From positions 1-39,469 of the forward strand of contig LOEZ01000032.1 in the NCBI GenBank assembly GCA_001516055.1: DNA of 39,469 bases, given 5' to 3'. Every line of letters begins with the position of its first letter. Position 1 is the first letter of the stretch. Below are positions 33,501 to 39,469 of this stretch, in pieces. The notes below the pieces were generated by a model, which was given only the letters and a program-made list of their open reading frames with translations, was not told the origin of the DNA and ran no database searches. This stretch comes from Gracilibacter sp. BRH_c7a (lineage in GTDB: Bacteria > Bacillota > Desulfitobacteriia > Desulfitobacteriales > Syntrophobotulaceae). The position numbers and the translations under genes were made by a program.

Positions 33501-36033
33501 TAATTCTTCGCGTTAAAGAACGATCTAGAGTTTTTTCAAATATATTAAGCAGTAGTGGCAAGCTCAGACTCAATATCACTAGACCCGTCATGAGAGCGAA
33601 ATAATTATTCAGATAAGTAAAACCAAGAAACAGCATAATCAGTTGAATCGGTGCATCTAAACTTCTTCTTAAATTATCAGCTATTTTCCAACGAGAGATA
33701 AAGGACAGCTTGGCGTCAAAAATATATTTTGCGATCTGCCAATCTCCTCTAATCCAGCGGTGTGTACGTTTGGTATGAGCAAGATACTTACTTGGGTAAC
33801 CATCGAATAACTCTATGTCTGTGGCCAGTCCTGTTCTGGCATGAAGCCCTTCGATAAGATCATGGCTTAAGATTGTATTCTCGGAGAATGTATCGCGCGT
33901 GACTGCATGAAAGATATTGAGATCATAGATCCCTTTACCAGTATAAATCCCTTCTCCAAATAAATCTTGATAGACATCAGAGATGGCGCAAGTATAGGGA
34001 TCAATTCCAGCAATTCCGGTAGAAATCTTAGCATAGGGAGTTGCAAATGCACTTTCTGCAGTCAAGCTAATTCTTGGTTGGATAATCCCATAACCTGATA
34101 TAACTCGCTTGCTATCCTCATCCATCTTAGCTTTTTGCATGGGGTGAGCAATTGTACCGATAAGTTTTTTGGCGATATCTCGAGGCAATAAGGTATCTGC
34201 GTCCAGCGTAATTACATAACGTATATCTTTAAGTAGCTCAGTTTTTCCTGATTGATATAAATAACTGGTTTCTCTTTCTTTAAGCAAGAATTGATTAAAC
34301 TCTATTAGTTTTCCTCTTTTTCGTTCCCATCCCATCCATATCTTTTCTTGTTCATTCCATTGTCTGGTTCTATGGAAGTAGAAGAATTTTGAGTTCCCAT
34401 ATTTTTGATTTAATTTTTTAACTCCTTTTATTCCTGCCTCTATAATTTCATCATCACCAGAAATTGTTTCTTTCTTAGCATCAATGAAATCCCCTAGAAT
34501 TGCAAAGTAAATGTTATCTTCTCGATTATTAAGATAATGTATTTCTAATTGCGTTAATTGCTCTTTAACTTTTTCTGCATCACTAAATATGGCAGGAATA
34601 ACTACCACGGTTTTTAGGTCTTCAGGAATCACATCTTCAAAGAATAGTTTAGGCAAAAAGCTGGGTTGAGATGCTTTACAACACAGTCGATTGCCCAAAA
34701 AAATAGCCATGCCAGCGAAAATAGCTAGAGAAGAAATTATGGTAATAATCCCAATTCCTAAAGGTGCACGATCTAAGCCTCCTCGGACAAGCCAAAGGAA
34801 GATAAGAAAAGGTATTAAAGTGCTTAAAGAAATTAGACTCAAATACTGTTTGAGAGGATTCTTGAATAACCTCGAATTCAGGAATTGATTTACTTTCCCC
34901 CAATTATCCGCCAATTTCTTTTCTAACTGAACTTTACCTGGTCCAAGAAGATAATAACCAACATGGTTCTCTGGAGTATTTTGCTGTTCCTTTGCTAGTT
35001 CTTCTACATCGCTTACAACAGTTAACTCCGATACTTTGAACTTTGAAGCAAGGTTCTCTATTTCATGACGATATTTATCACGGGAATCAAAATCCATCTT
35101 GGCAAATATTTGAGCGGGGTCATTATATAGTACGTGCTGGACAAGGCTGACCTCTTCAAAAAACTCTGACCAATTTTCAGAATTAATTAATTTCAAGGTG
35201 GAGATTATATTCCCCATTATCACACCCTGTGAGGTTAGATGATAATGTTCATTACTAATAACTTTTTCGACTGTGAGGTTTTGTTTGCTCGCTATATTGT
35301 CAAGCCAGTTGATTAAGACCTTGGCATCTGGGCCCAACTCTTTGAATCTTTTCGCAACTCTCTCAATAAATATCGTAGAATATGAACTCTTAAGATCAAG
35401 GTCATCAGAAGTAATTTTTTCACTATTACTTTCCCCACCTAAGATAGAGTTCAGCCAATTCTCTGCAAACTCTCTCTCTTTCTGAATATAGATTATTCTT
35501 TCTACTTGATAGAAGATTTTTTCCAAGAGAATTACTTTCAGCATTATGGATATAGCCCAGATTTCTGCCGAGGAAAGTGGAGCTTCCGACTGATATTCAA
35601 TGATAAAATCTCTCAAGTGATTAAAGTTTAATTCGTTATCATTATTCTTAACGAAGTCTGAAATCAGCACATATATTCTTGGGTATCCAACTAAGTCTCC
35701 ACCCTTGAAATACTGCAGTTTTGATTCATATTCGCTAGTCAAGTCCTTGACTACATCATCAAGTAAATCATTGATTAAATAATAATTGTCCAAATACCAT
35801 TCTGCAGCAGGAATAACATCTTCAGTCTTATAATAATGTTGATTTATATTTTGATAAGACTCTTTAATATAATGTCCACGATCATTTAGCAAAGGTAATA
35901 GACTATTCCCTTTGTCCGTTATACCAAGCCAATTATGAAATTGTGCGAGTTCAGTTGCATACTCCTTTATATTATCAAATTGGTCATTCGCTCTATCATT
36001 AACCTTAGAAAATAAATTACTCGTTATTCTCAT
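27505..36033 (-). CDS. NdvB-type cyclic beta-1,2-glucan synthase-like protein (GT84 + glycoamylase-like + GH94)
   Basis: 2842 residues, close to the length of proteobacterial NdvB/Cgs. In order: a helical N-terminal part (1-390); membrane helices (about 395-447); a GT84 glycosyltransferase domain with TLDADTLLP near 611 and HRWIRGDWQ near 756; a second membrane group (about 795-950); a glycoamylase-like domain (about 1300-1500: SWSGTMFEFLTPLI, GISESGFFSFD, MAHHQGMSLVSLGNLL); two carbohydrate-binding/GH94 N-type modules; and a GH94 phosphorylase-like catalytic domain (about 2280-2780) with GDWNDGFSAIGREGKGESIWLGW near 2531. NdvB makes cyclic beta-1,2-glucans from UDP-glucose, the GH94 part setting chain length. 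In a Gram-positive cell the product and its site are uncertain. GGGG-TTGA precedes the ATG. No frameshift is seen. Confidence 0.9.
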   Translation of the reverse strand: MRITSNLFSKVNDRANDQFDNIKEYATELAQFHNWLGITDKGNSLLPLLNDRGHYIKESYQNINQHYYKTEDVIPAAEWYLDNYYLINDLLDDVVKDLTSEYESKLQYFKGGDLVGYPRIYVLISDFVKNNDNELNFNHLRDFIIEYQSEAPLSSAEIWAISIMLKVILLEKIFYQVERIIYIQKEREFAENWLNSILGGESNSEKITSDDLDLKSSYSTIFIERVAKRFKELGPDAKVLINWLDNIASKQNLTVEKVISNEHYHLTSQGVIMGNIISTLKLINSENWSEFFEEVSLVQHVLYNDPAQIFAKMDFDSRDKYRHEIENLASKFKVSELTVVSDVEELAKEQQNTPENHVGYYLLGPGKVQLEKKLADNWGKVNQFLNSRLFKNPLKQYLSLISLSTLIPFLIFLWLVRGGLDRAPLGIGIITIISSLAIFAGMAIFLGNRLCCKASQPSFLPKLFFEDVIPEDLKTVVVIPAIFSDAEKVKEQLTQLEIHYLNNREDNIYFAILGDFIDAKKETISGDDEIIEAGIKGVKKLNQKYGNSKFFYFHRTRQWNEQEKIWMGWERKRGKLIEFNQFLLKERETSYLYQSGKTELLKDIRYVITLDADTLLPRDIAKKLIGTIAHPMQKAKMDEDSKRVISGYGIIQPRISLTAESAFATPYAKISTGIAGIDPYTCAISDVYQDLFGEGIYTGKGIYDLNIFHAVTRDTFSENTILSHDLIEGLHARTGLATDIELFDGYPSKYLAHTKRTHRWIRGDWQIAKYIFDAKLSFISRWKIADNLRRSLDAPIQLIMLFLGFTYLNNYFALMTGLVILSLSLPLLLNIFEKTLDRSLTRRIIKHELTSGLKQILFSLVTLPYQAYIQSDAIVRSVFRQLVSKRLLLEWEAASECEKRLELNLSNFYFIMFRGLVLSILFGVGYFFVNVTTGVLLTLTIITWLSSPIIAYKLSLPYRRDIPEISPSDNIELRKWARQIWAFFDTFVEEENNYLPPDNIQIEPYKGIAHRSSPTNIGLALLANLVALDLGYVSQKMMIIKIRNTLSTISKLPKWKGHIYNWYNTKNLEPLNPIYISTVDSGNFAGYLIVLKNGVAQLAGTPPVQRHSIIQGLQDTFNIFNNNISGTPLEHFGEELYNLQRETQSLKSLYIFLEKYQIILHSMVQDLHQLKDKTTEGNSFDFWSTTLFNMLSDYKKAIEKFYPYIVMAEMPEELQGIESLSTRNLARKYSTLLQGNQNISDELKTHVREGLKNTLLSLLWVTRIQQVLKRIVVNMEFKPLYHKQKKLFSIGYNLSEQRLDNSYYDLLASEARQASLIAIAKGDVPEEHWFKLSRPLTRIEGNRCLVSWSGTMFEFLTPLIIFKNYPGTLMYESNKSVVEIQRQYTKNTQIPWGISESGFFSFDIQNNYQYKAFGVPGLGLKRGLSKDMVISPYSTFMALLVDYPKSIKNLKLMTNKGFNGLYGLYEAIDFTPTRVPYNKEYSLVKSYMAHHQGMSLVSLGNLLTNNIMRERFHKEPMIRSIEILLQEQVPLKEYTFNPIMEEEGEKKATPISRKKGEKPAIYHNPNTIIPRTSFISNREYSIMLTLNGSGYSKFNDIYISRWREDPTIDLYGTFIYIQNLNSGSFWSATSKPLDYPGENYKVTCFPNTVKYYRKDGNIETLTEVFVSPEDPVEIRKLTLSNHSEYSRDIQLTSYLEVALDQLNADIAHPTFSKLFIQTRFENNTLVAFRRPRHEGKKKIFLMHTLLVEGETLGNVEYETDRTKFIGRGRSLADPRVMDINQPLSNSVGAVLDPIMSLRTRVRINPGKTVTLYFITGVGEKKEGVLSLAEKYRSTSNIHKAKELSWSQSLMELTNLDLSFDKANQISSLASQVIYPGRIRRNINIIKNNLGQSALWQFSVPGDLPIVLLSIQDSNNLKMVDQMLRIHEFWKIKGLFVDLVIINEDKTGYFQSIQDAIQEKIGISHVRMMVNKPGGVFILKKDQLSPEILILLRTVARMRLSADKGSLNNQIAKYVQLGEQNILDQGDKKEYVYSKEVVNEDRDTSPDNSLMYYNGYGGFSEDGKEYVIYLTEGTMTPLPWVNVIANKKFGFLITGRGSSYTWSQNSREYKLSPWSNDPLLDYSGEALYLKDEITGRYWSPTPQPARDNKPYTIRHGQGYTVFEHISNDIKQETKMFVPLYDSLKIVELKLTNLSPASKKLAVYYYMEWTLGTSREQNSPYLVTEPDEDAVFCRNVYQEEFAQRVSFIKGNGGRLKSFTCDRQEFIGINRTLQHPRSLENEVLSGRYGSGLDPCTVLQLEANLEPGEEKSIYFIIGDDVDSKAARDLAQTYSNQETIKQAYTEIINYWNEILTTIQISTPEKSLDLLVNRWLIYQTVVCRIWARSAFYQSGGAYGFRDQLQDVMSLAILRPEMTRDQIILHSSRQFPEGDVQHWWHPEKGKGIRTKFSDDLLWLPFVTADYIEHTGDYSVLEEKTPFLDQELLGEEEDERYAIPKVTEDYATVYEHCVRAIDRGLKFGSNGLPLIGTGDWNDGFSAIGREGKGESIWLGWFILLTLKRFMPICQKFEDNERYQRYGQVMTELLENMEKNAWDGSWYRRAYFDDGTPVGSISSSECQIDSIAQSWAIISESGRDNRVKDAMLAVERYLWDKEEGILKLFTPPFDKTEHNPGYIRGYIPGVRENGGQYTHAAIWTILAYTKLGDKDKAMELFNMLNPINHSRTKAEVAKYKVEPYVIAADVYDVYPNVGRGGWTWYTGAAGWMYQAAIEGILGISINNDKMTVSPCVPTSWPGYTINYRYKNTDYVIEVQLGRKEKIRIVMDETESDGFPVSLIDDGQTHILKIEM

Positions 36034-36131
36034 GATTCAACCCCAAATTGTAAAATTTCGCCTTTATTCATTATGTCCATTTCTTTGGTCCTAATTCGCA
36101 ACAATAGCGGCACTCAAGGAAAAACTAATGA

Positions 36132-36167
36132 AAAACATCCTTATTCTTGACTCAAGAATAAGGATGT
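36132..36167 (-). terminator. terminator of the ftsK/PHP unit
   Basis: CATCCTTATTCTTGA and TCAAGAATAAGGATG (36137-36167) form a near-perfect stem of about 13 bp plus loop. Leftward it is followed by TTTTTC (36131-36136). It separates the FtsK gene from the NdvB-type gene. No strong promoter for the latter is visible between 36034 and 36131. Confidence 0.9.
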
Positions 36168-36218
36168 CAAAGCAAAACCTTATAAAGATTCGGGATGGCT
36201 GTTCTAAATCGGCACGAA

Positions 36219-38348
36219 TCAACCAAAATTACTTTGGAAATCATCTAGAGTTATGAGGATATCCCTGGGCTTGTTACCTTCAGATATTCCAACTATTCCA
36301 GCCTCTTCAAGCATGTCCATCAAACGTGCAGCCCTGGAATATCCGACTCTCATTCTTCTTTGAATAAAGGATACTGATGCTACCCCTGAAGTGATTACGA
36401 GTTTACAAGCTTCTAAAAACCGATCATCAGACATCTTTTCTTCATAAATATTCTCCTGAATATGTTCTTCGGTAAAGACATAATCGGTACCCTGGCTCTT
36501 CCAGTGCTGAACCACATTTCTCACTTCATTTTCATCGATATAACAACCATGAATCCTCAGAGGCTTAGACAGTCCTATTGGAGAGTAAAGCATATCACCT
36601 TTACCGAGTAGTCTCTCTGCACCAGTAGCATCAAGAATGGTTCTAGAATCTATCTGAGAAGAAACGGCAAAAGATATCCTACTAGGTATGTTAGCTTTGA
36701 TTAATCCTGTGATTACGTTAACTGATGGACGTTGGGTTGCGATTACCAAATGGATTCCTGCAGCCCTAGCTTTTTGTGCCAATCTGCATATTAATTCTTC
36801 CACATCATGTGCTGCTACCATCATCAAGTCTGCTAGTTCATCTATGATAACCACGATGTATGGCAAGGATTTATTAGTAGTCTGATTATTGTAATGTTCA
36901 ATATCACGTATTCCCTGGGAAGCAAATAGTTCATAGCGATTATCCATCTCATTGACAATATGTTTAAGGTACTGGCTAGCCTTCTTAGGATCGGTAACAA
37001 CTGGGGTCATAAGATGAGGGATTCCATTAAACTGGCTTAGTTCAACCATTTTAGGGTCAATTAATAAAAGCTTGGCCTCATCCGGAGTGGTATTGAACAG
37101 TAAAGATGTAACTAAACAATTTATAAAGATACTTTTTCCTGACCCTGTAGCTCCTGCTACTAAGAGATGCGGCATCTTATTGAGTTCGCCTATCTCCGGT
37201 ATATCAGTTATATTTTTACCTAAAGCTACTTTTAGTGTGGATTTGGCTGTAGAGAACTCCCGCGAGTCAATTACGTCCCTAAATGTAACTGTGACAGGGT
37301 TTTCCCTAGGAATCTCGATACCGATAGCCGCTTTTCCAGGTATAGGAGCTTCGATCCGGATTTCTTTGGAAGCTAGTGCTAATGATATATCATCTGCAAG
37401 ATTGGTAATTTTACTTATCTTGGTACCAGGGTGAGGCGATAACTCATAGCGAGTGATAACCGGGCCCACAGAGATATTAACGACTTTAGCATTTACCCCG
37501 AAATTGCTTAATACATTCTCTATTATTTTAGGATTATGCTGTGAGGAACTAGGATCTCTTTTCGAGGAAGTATTCAATAGTTCCAAACTTGGGAGCTTCC
37601 ATTTCGTCTTATAATTGTTTGTGTTATTACTACAATCAATATTATATCCTTCTTCAGCTTTGCCTTCCCAGGTGTGGTCTTCTGCTTTGCTTTCTCTCTT
37701 GGGCTCCTCAGCATACCTGCCTGAATTAGGATATTGTTGTCTTCTTGAACTAATTATGGTATTTCCTTCATTCTTTCGAGACCTGTTCACCACAATATCA
37801 TTTGCCACTTGATCATATTCATATAAAGTGCTACTACTAAAATATTCTTGAAACCCTTGAAGTTTTTTCACCCTTGATGGTAAGTAGATATTCCTTTTTC
37901 CTTGACCAAAATATGTAGAAAAATCAGAACCTAGATGATTATATTCCTTCTCATTGATTCTGGTGTTATCTTTTATGAATAGTTCTTCAATGAAGTAGGA
38001 CTCAAATCCGTTTGTGGAATAATTATTAGACCCATACTTTTTTTCAGGAGTATTTCTATAGTTAGGAGTATTTCTATAATTGTGTTTTTTCACATCACTT
38101 TCTTTTTCTTCTATTTCTTCGTCTTCCTTTTTTTTTGCGTAGAATCGAGAAACAAACCAACATACAACGGCGAAGAAAAGACAGATTAAAGGTATAGCCA
38201 AAACGTATTCGCCCAGAATATTAGCGAACACATGAAAGATATTCGTAGAAAATTCACCAATCTCAAAATAACCTAACCCTGCTATGATAAACATAATAAA
38301 ATAAACAAATGACAGTAGTTTTAATAATACATTTTTTAATAAATTCAA
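36219..38348 (-). CDS. FtsK/SpoIIIE-family DNA translocase
   Basis: 709 residues. Two N-terminal membrane helices (about 8-30 and 45-65), a variable charged linker (about 75-260), then the motor: VNISVGPVITRYELSPHPGTKISKI (alpha domain), Walker A GATGSGKS near 398, Walker B VVIIDELADLMM, and VIATQRPSVNVITGLIKANIPSRISF. The C-terminal 65 residues are the DNA-reading gamma domain (ASVSFIQRRMRVGYSRAARLMDMLEEAGIVG). It pumps DNA at division septa or into the spore. Fewer membrane helices than in typical SpoIIIE/FtsK (two rather than four) suggest an accessory paralogue. The TTG at 38346-38348 is the only in-frame start before a stop; GGAG lies 10 bases upstream. It follows the PHP gene by 57 bases. 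Confidence 0.92.
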   Translation of the reverse strand: MNLLKNVLLKLLSFVYFIMFIIAGLGYFEIGEFSTNIFHVFANILGEYVLAIPLICLFFAVVCWFVSRFYAKKKEDEEIEEKESDVKKHNYRNTPNYRNTPEKKYGSNNYSTNGFESYFIEELFIKDNTRINEKEYNHLGSDFSTYFGQGKRNIYLPSRVKKLQGFQEYFSSSTLYEYDQVANDIVVNRSRKNEGNTIISSRRQQYPNSGRYAEEPKRESKAEDHTWEGKAEEGYNIDCSNNTNNYKTKWKLPSLELLNTSSKRDPSSSQHNPKIIENVLSNFGVNAKVVNISVGPVITRYELSPHPGTKISKITNLADDISLALASKEIRIEAPIPGKAAIGIEIPRENPVTVTFRDVIDSREFSTAKSTLKVALGKNITDIPEIGELNKMPHLLVAGATGSGKSIFINCLVTSLLFNTTPDEAKLLLIDPKMVELSQFNGIPHLMTPVVTDPKKASQYLKHIVNEMDNRYELFASQGIRDIEHYNNQTTNKSLPYIVVIIDELADLMMVAAHDVEELICRLAQKARAAGIHLVIATQRPSVNVITGLIKANIPSRISFAVSSQIDSRTILDATGAERLLGKGDMLYSPIGLSKPLRIHGCYIDENEVRNVVQHWKSQGTDYVFTEEHIQENIYEEKMSDDRFLEACKLVITSGVASVSFIQRRMRVGYSRAARLMDMLEEAGIVGISEGNKPRDILITLDDFQSNFG

Positions 38349-38405
38349 ACCTTTATCACTCCATACTGTTAATTAGATAATTCCTACTAAAAATTTATTT
38401 TATAC

Positions 38406-39236
38406 TTATTTAATATCAAGATAAGTCATTAAATCATTGCCGCATTCCGGAGGAACATTAATCTCTCCTATTTCTATCGGACTATAAAACCCATGATAAT
38501 CACTTCCTCCAGTAGATAACACAGCACTCTTTCTAGATATCTCACTAAAGTAAGATATTATCTCTTCTTGATTCTCCCAATAACCATAATACACTTCGAG
38601 ACCTATCGGCTTATACTTTAGTAATTCCGGCACTAATGATCTATTCTTAATGATACCGGGATGAGCTAAGACAGGCAGCCCTCCAGTTCCCAGGATAAAA
38701 TCTACAGCTTCTTGATAGGGATTACCTGTATAAGGGATATAAGCCAAACCTCCTGGCCTAAACCAAGAAGCGATAAGATTCCAATCTAGGTATTGAGGCT
38801 GTCTCATCTTATTTCTAAGCGCATACATAATGTGAGCTTTACAGATAATACCGTGTTCACTAGCTACTGCACGAACTTCATTCCATGCTATATCGATTCC
38901 ATTCTGTCGAAGCTTTGCAACCATATTTTTAGTTATTTCTGTTCTTTCAAGACGTATATCTTTTAGTCTCTTCTGAAGACGGTCATTATCAATATTTTTA
39001 TAATATCCTAGGAGGTGGATTTCTTCATCGTTATAACTCGTATTAAACTCTACACCTGGTATAATTCTAAGTGAGGATTTTTCTATTATTTTGAGAGCTT
39101 TCTCTATTCCCAAAGTTGTATCGTGATCTGTAATGGAAATGAGATTTATACCACGTTTATAAGCGATAGATATCACTTCTTCAGCCGTGAGGAATCCGTC
39201 AGATTCTGTTGTATGAATATGCAGATCAATTCTCAA
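38406..39236 (-). CDS. PHP-domain phosphoesterase (YciV/TrpH-like)
   Basis: 276 residues. PHP motifs: DLHIHTTESDG (4-14), ISITDHDT (about 35-42), IPGVEFNT (about 59-66), VLAHPG and the final GSDYHG. These supply the metal-binding His and Asp residues. Relatives act on short RNA or nucleotides (RNase AM) or 3',5'-bisnucleotides; the substrate here is not proven. The TTG at 39234-39236 has AAAGGG 9 bases upstream. It is the first gene of a two-gene leftward unit with the FtsK-type gene. Confidence 0.9.
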   Translation of the reverse strand: MRIDLHIHTTESDGFLTAEEVISIAYKRGINLISITDHDTTLGIEKALKIIEKSSLRIIPGVEFNTSYNDEEIHLLGYYKNIDNDRLQKRLKDIRLERTEITKNMVAKLRQNGIDIAWNEVRAVASEHGIICKAHIMYALRNKMRQPQYLDWNLIASWFRPGGLAYIPYTGNPYQEAVDFILGTGGLPVLAHPGIIKNRSLVPELLKYKPIGLEVYYGYWENQEEIISYFSEISRKSAVLSTGGSDYHGFYSPIEIGEINVPPECGNDLMTYLDIK

Positions 39237-39267
39237 TTGGATTTCCCTTTCGACAATGCTTCTATGG

Positions 39268-39295
39268 ATAGTATTGTATTCTTTTTTTTAAACAA
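39268..39295 (-). promoter_or_regulatory. probable promoter of the PHP/ftsK unit
   Basis: Leftward TTGTTT (39290-39295), 16 bases (with a run of eight A), TACTAT (39268-39273), about 20 bases before the ribosome site. Confidence 0.55.
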
Positions 39296-39365
39296 AAATC
39301 CTTTTAATTTTGACATACTTTTTTCAATATATTGGCATTGTCTTCAGTATTTTTTGGTGTTAATA

Positions 39366-39394
39366 TTGACACATATGCTTTATTCAGATATAAT
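39366..39394 (+). promoter_or_regulatory. consensus promoter of tRNA-Trp
   Basis: TTGACA (39366-39371), 17 bases, TATAAT (39389-39394): a perfect sigma-A promoter, 34 bases before the tRNA 5' end, as expected for a highly expressed RNA gene. Confidence 0.9.
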
Positions 39395-39428
39395 ATCTTT
39401 CGTCGCCTTTTTAAAAAATAATGACCTT

Positions 39429-39469
39429 AGGGGATTAGTTTAATGGTAGAACAGCGGTCTCCAAAACCG
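39429..39469 (+). tRNA. tRNA-Trp (anticodon CCA), 3' part off the right edge
   Basis: Visible parts: 5' acceptor strand AGGGGAT (39429-39435), T8-A9, D arm GTTT-AATGGTA-GAAC, and the anticodon stem-loop with CGGT, the seven-base loop CTCCAAA and ACCG. The loop gives anticodon CCA for UGG tryptophan codons. The T arm and 3' acceptor strand lie beyond the window. In many Firmicutes a tRNA-Trp stands just before secE-nusG, so those genes may follow; this is not visible. Confidence 0.92.

Noticed and set aside
1-39469. CRISPR array, prophage or insertion sequence with transposase
   Set aside because: No regularly spaced repeats, no Cas, integrase, phage structural or transposase proteins were found on either strand.

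Overview
The window looks like a chromosomal segment of a low-GC, anaerobic, menaquinone-using Firmicute of the class Clostridia, possibly a Peptococcaceae or Desulfitobacterium relative. Grounds: AT-rich DNA, strong GGAGG ribosome sites, many TTG and GTG starts, consensus sigma-A promoters with 17-base spacers, a Feo iron system with a small Cys-rich partner, several Fe-S proteins, and a long HD-GYP/GGDEF protein behind a c-di-GMP riboswitch. The species assignment is inference. I saw no phage, insertion sequence with a transposase, or CRISPR array.

Layout. 1-4608: a partial MerR-type regulator, a c-di-GMP-I riboswitch with its terminator controlling a GGDEF+HD-GYP membrane protein, rmuC, and an unknown membrane protein, all on the minus strand. 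4609-5470 has no protein gene. It holds a consensus minus-strand promoter, a 268-base block closed by a perfect 12-bp inverted repeat, and a strong terminator, so it is my best candidate for an undescribed structured RNA. 5471-8127: feoA, feoB and a FeoB-associated Cys-rich protein, read leftward from a promoter overlapped by a near-perfect Fur box. 8222-12634: a SsuABC/TauABC-type ABC importer whose lipoprotein gene is separated from its TetR-ATPase-permease operon by a menA gene on the opposite strand. 12678-16132: DUF2062 protein, fused PabA-PabB and PabC, making p-aminobenzoate for folate. 16343-18140: a NodIJ-like ABC exporter on the plus strand.

18239-22021: a winged-helix multi-cluster Fe-S protein, a TrkH/KtrB potassium transporter subunit and a voltage-gated-type potassium channel with a C-terminal zinc ribbon. 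22148-22987: a CvfB-like S1 RNA-binding protein that seems to start at ATT or ATC. 23025-25704: a DUF3846 protein and a two-gene LUD/CCG Fe-S pair related to LutB/LutA. 26095-27431: a prohibitin-like SPFH protein and a two-repeat DUF1540 protein, convergent around a strong bidirectional terminator. 27505-36033: a 2842-residue NdvB-type protein (GT84 + glycoamylase-like + GH94). 36219-39236: an FtsK/SpoIIIE translocase and a PHP-domain phosphoesterase. The right edge cuts a tRNA-Trp(CCA) gene that has a perfect promoter.

The themes are housekeeping plus anaerobic physiology: iron uptake under Fur, potassium handling, folate and menaquinone synthesis, c-di-GMP signalling with RNA-level feedback, and Fe-S electron-transfer proteins. 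Gene functions come from recognised motifs and family knowledge. No database search was run.
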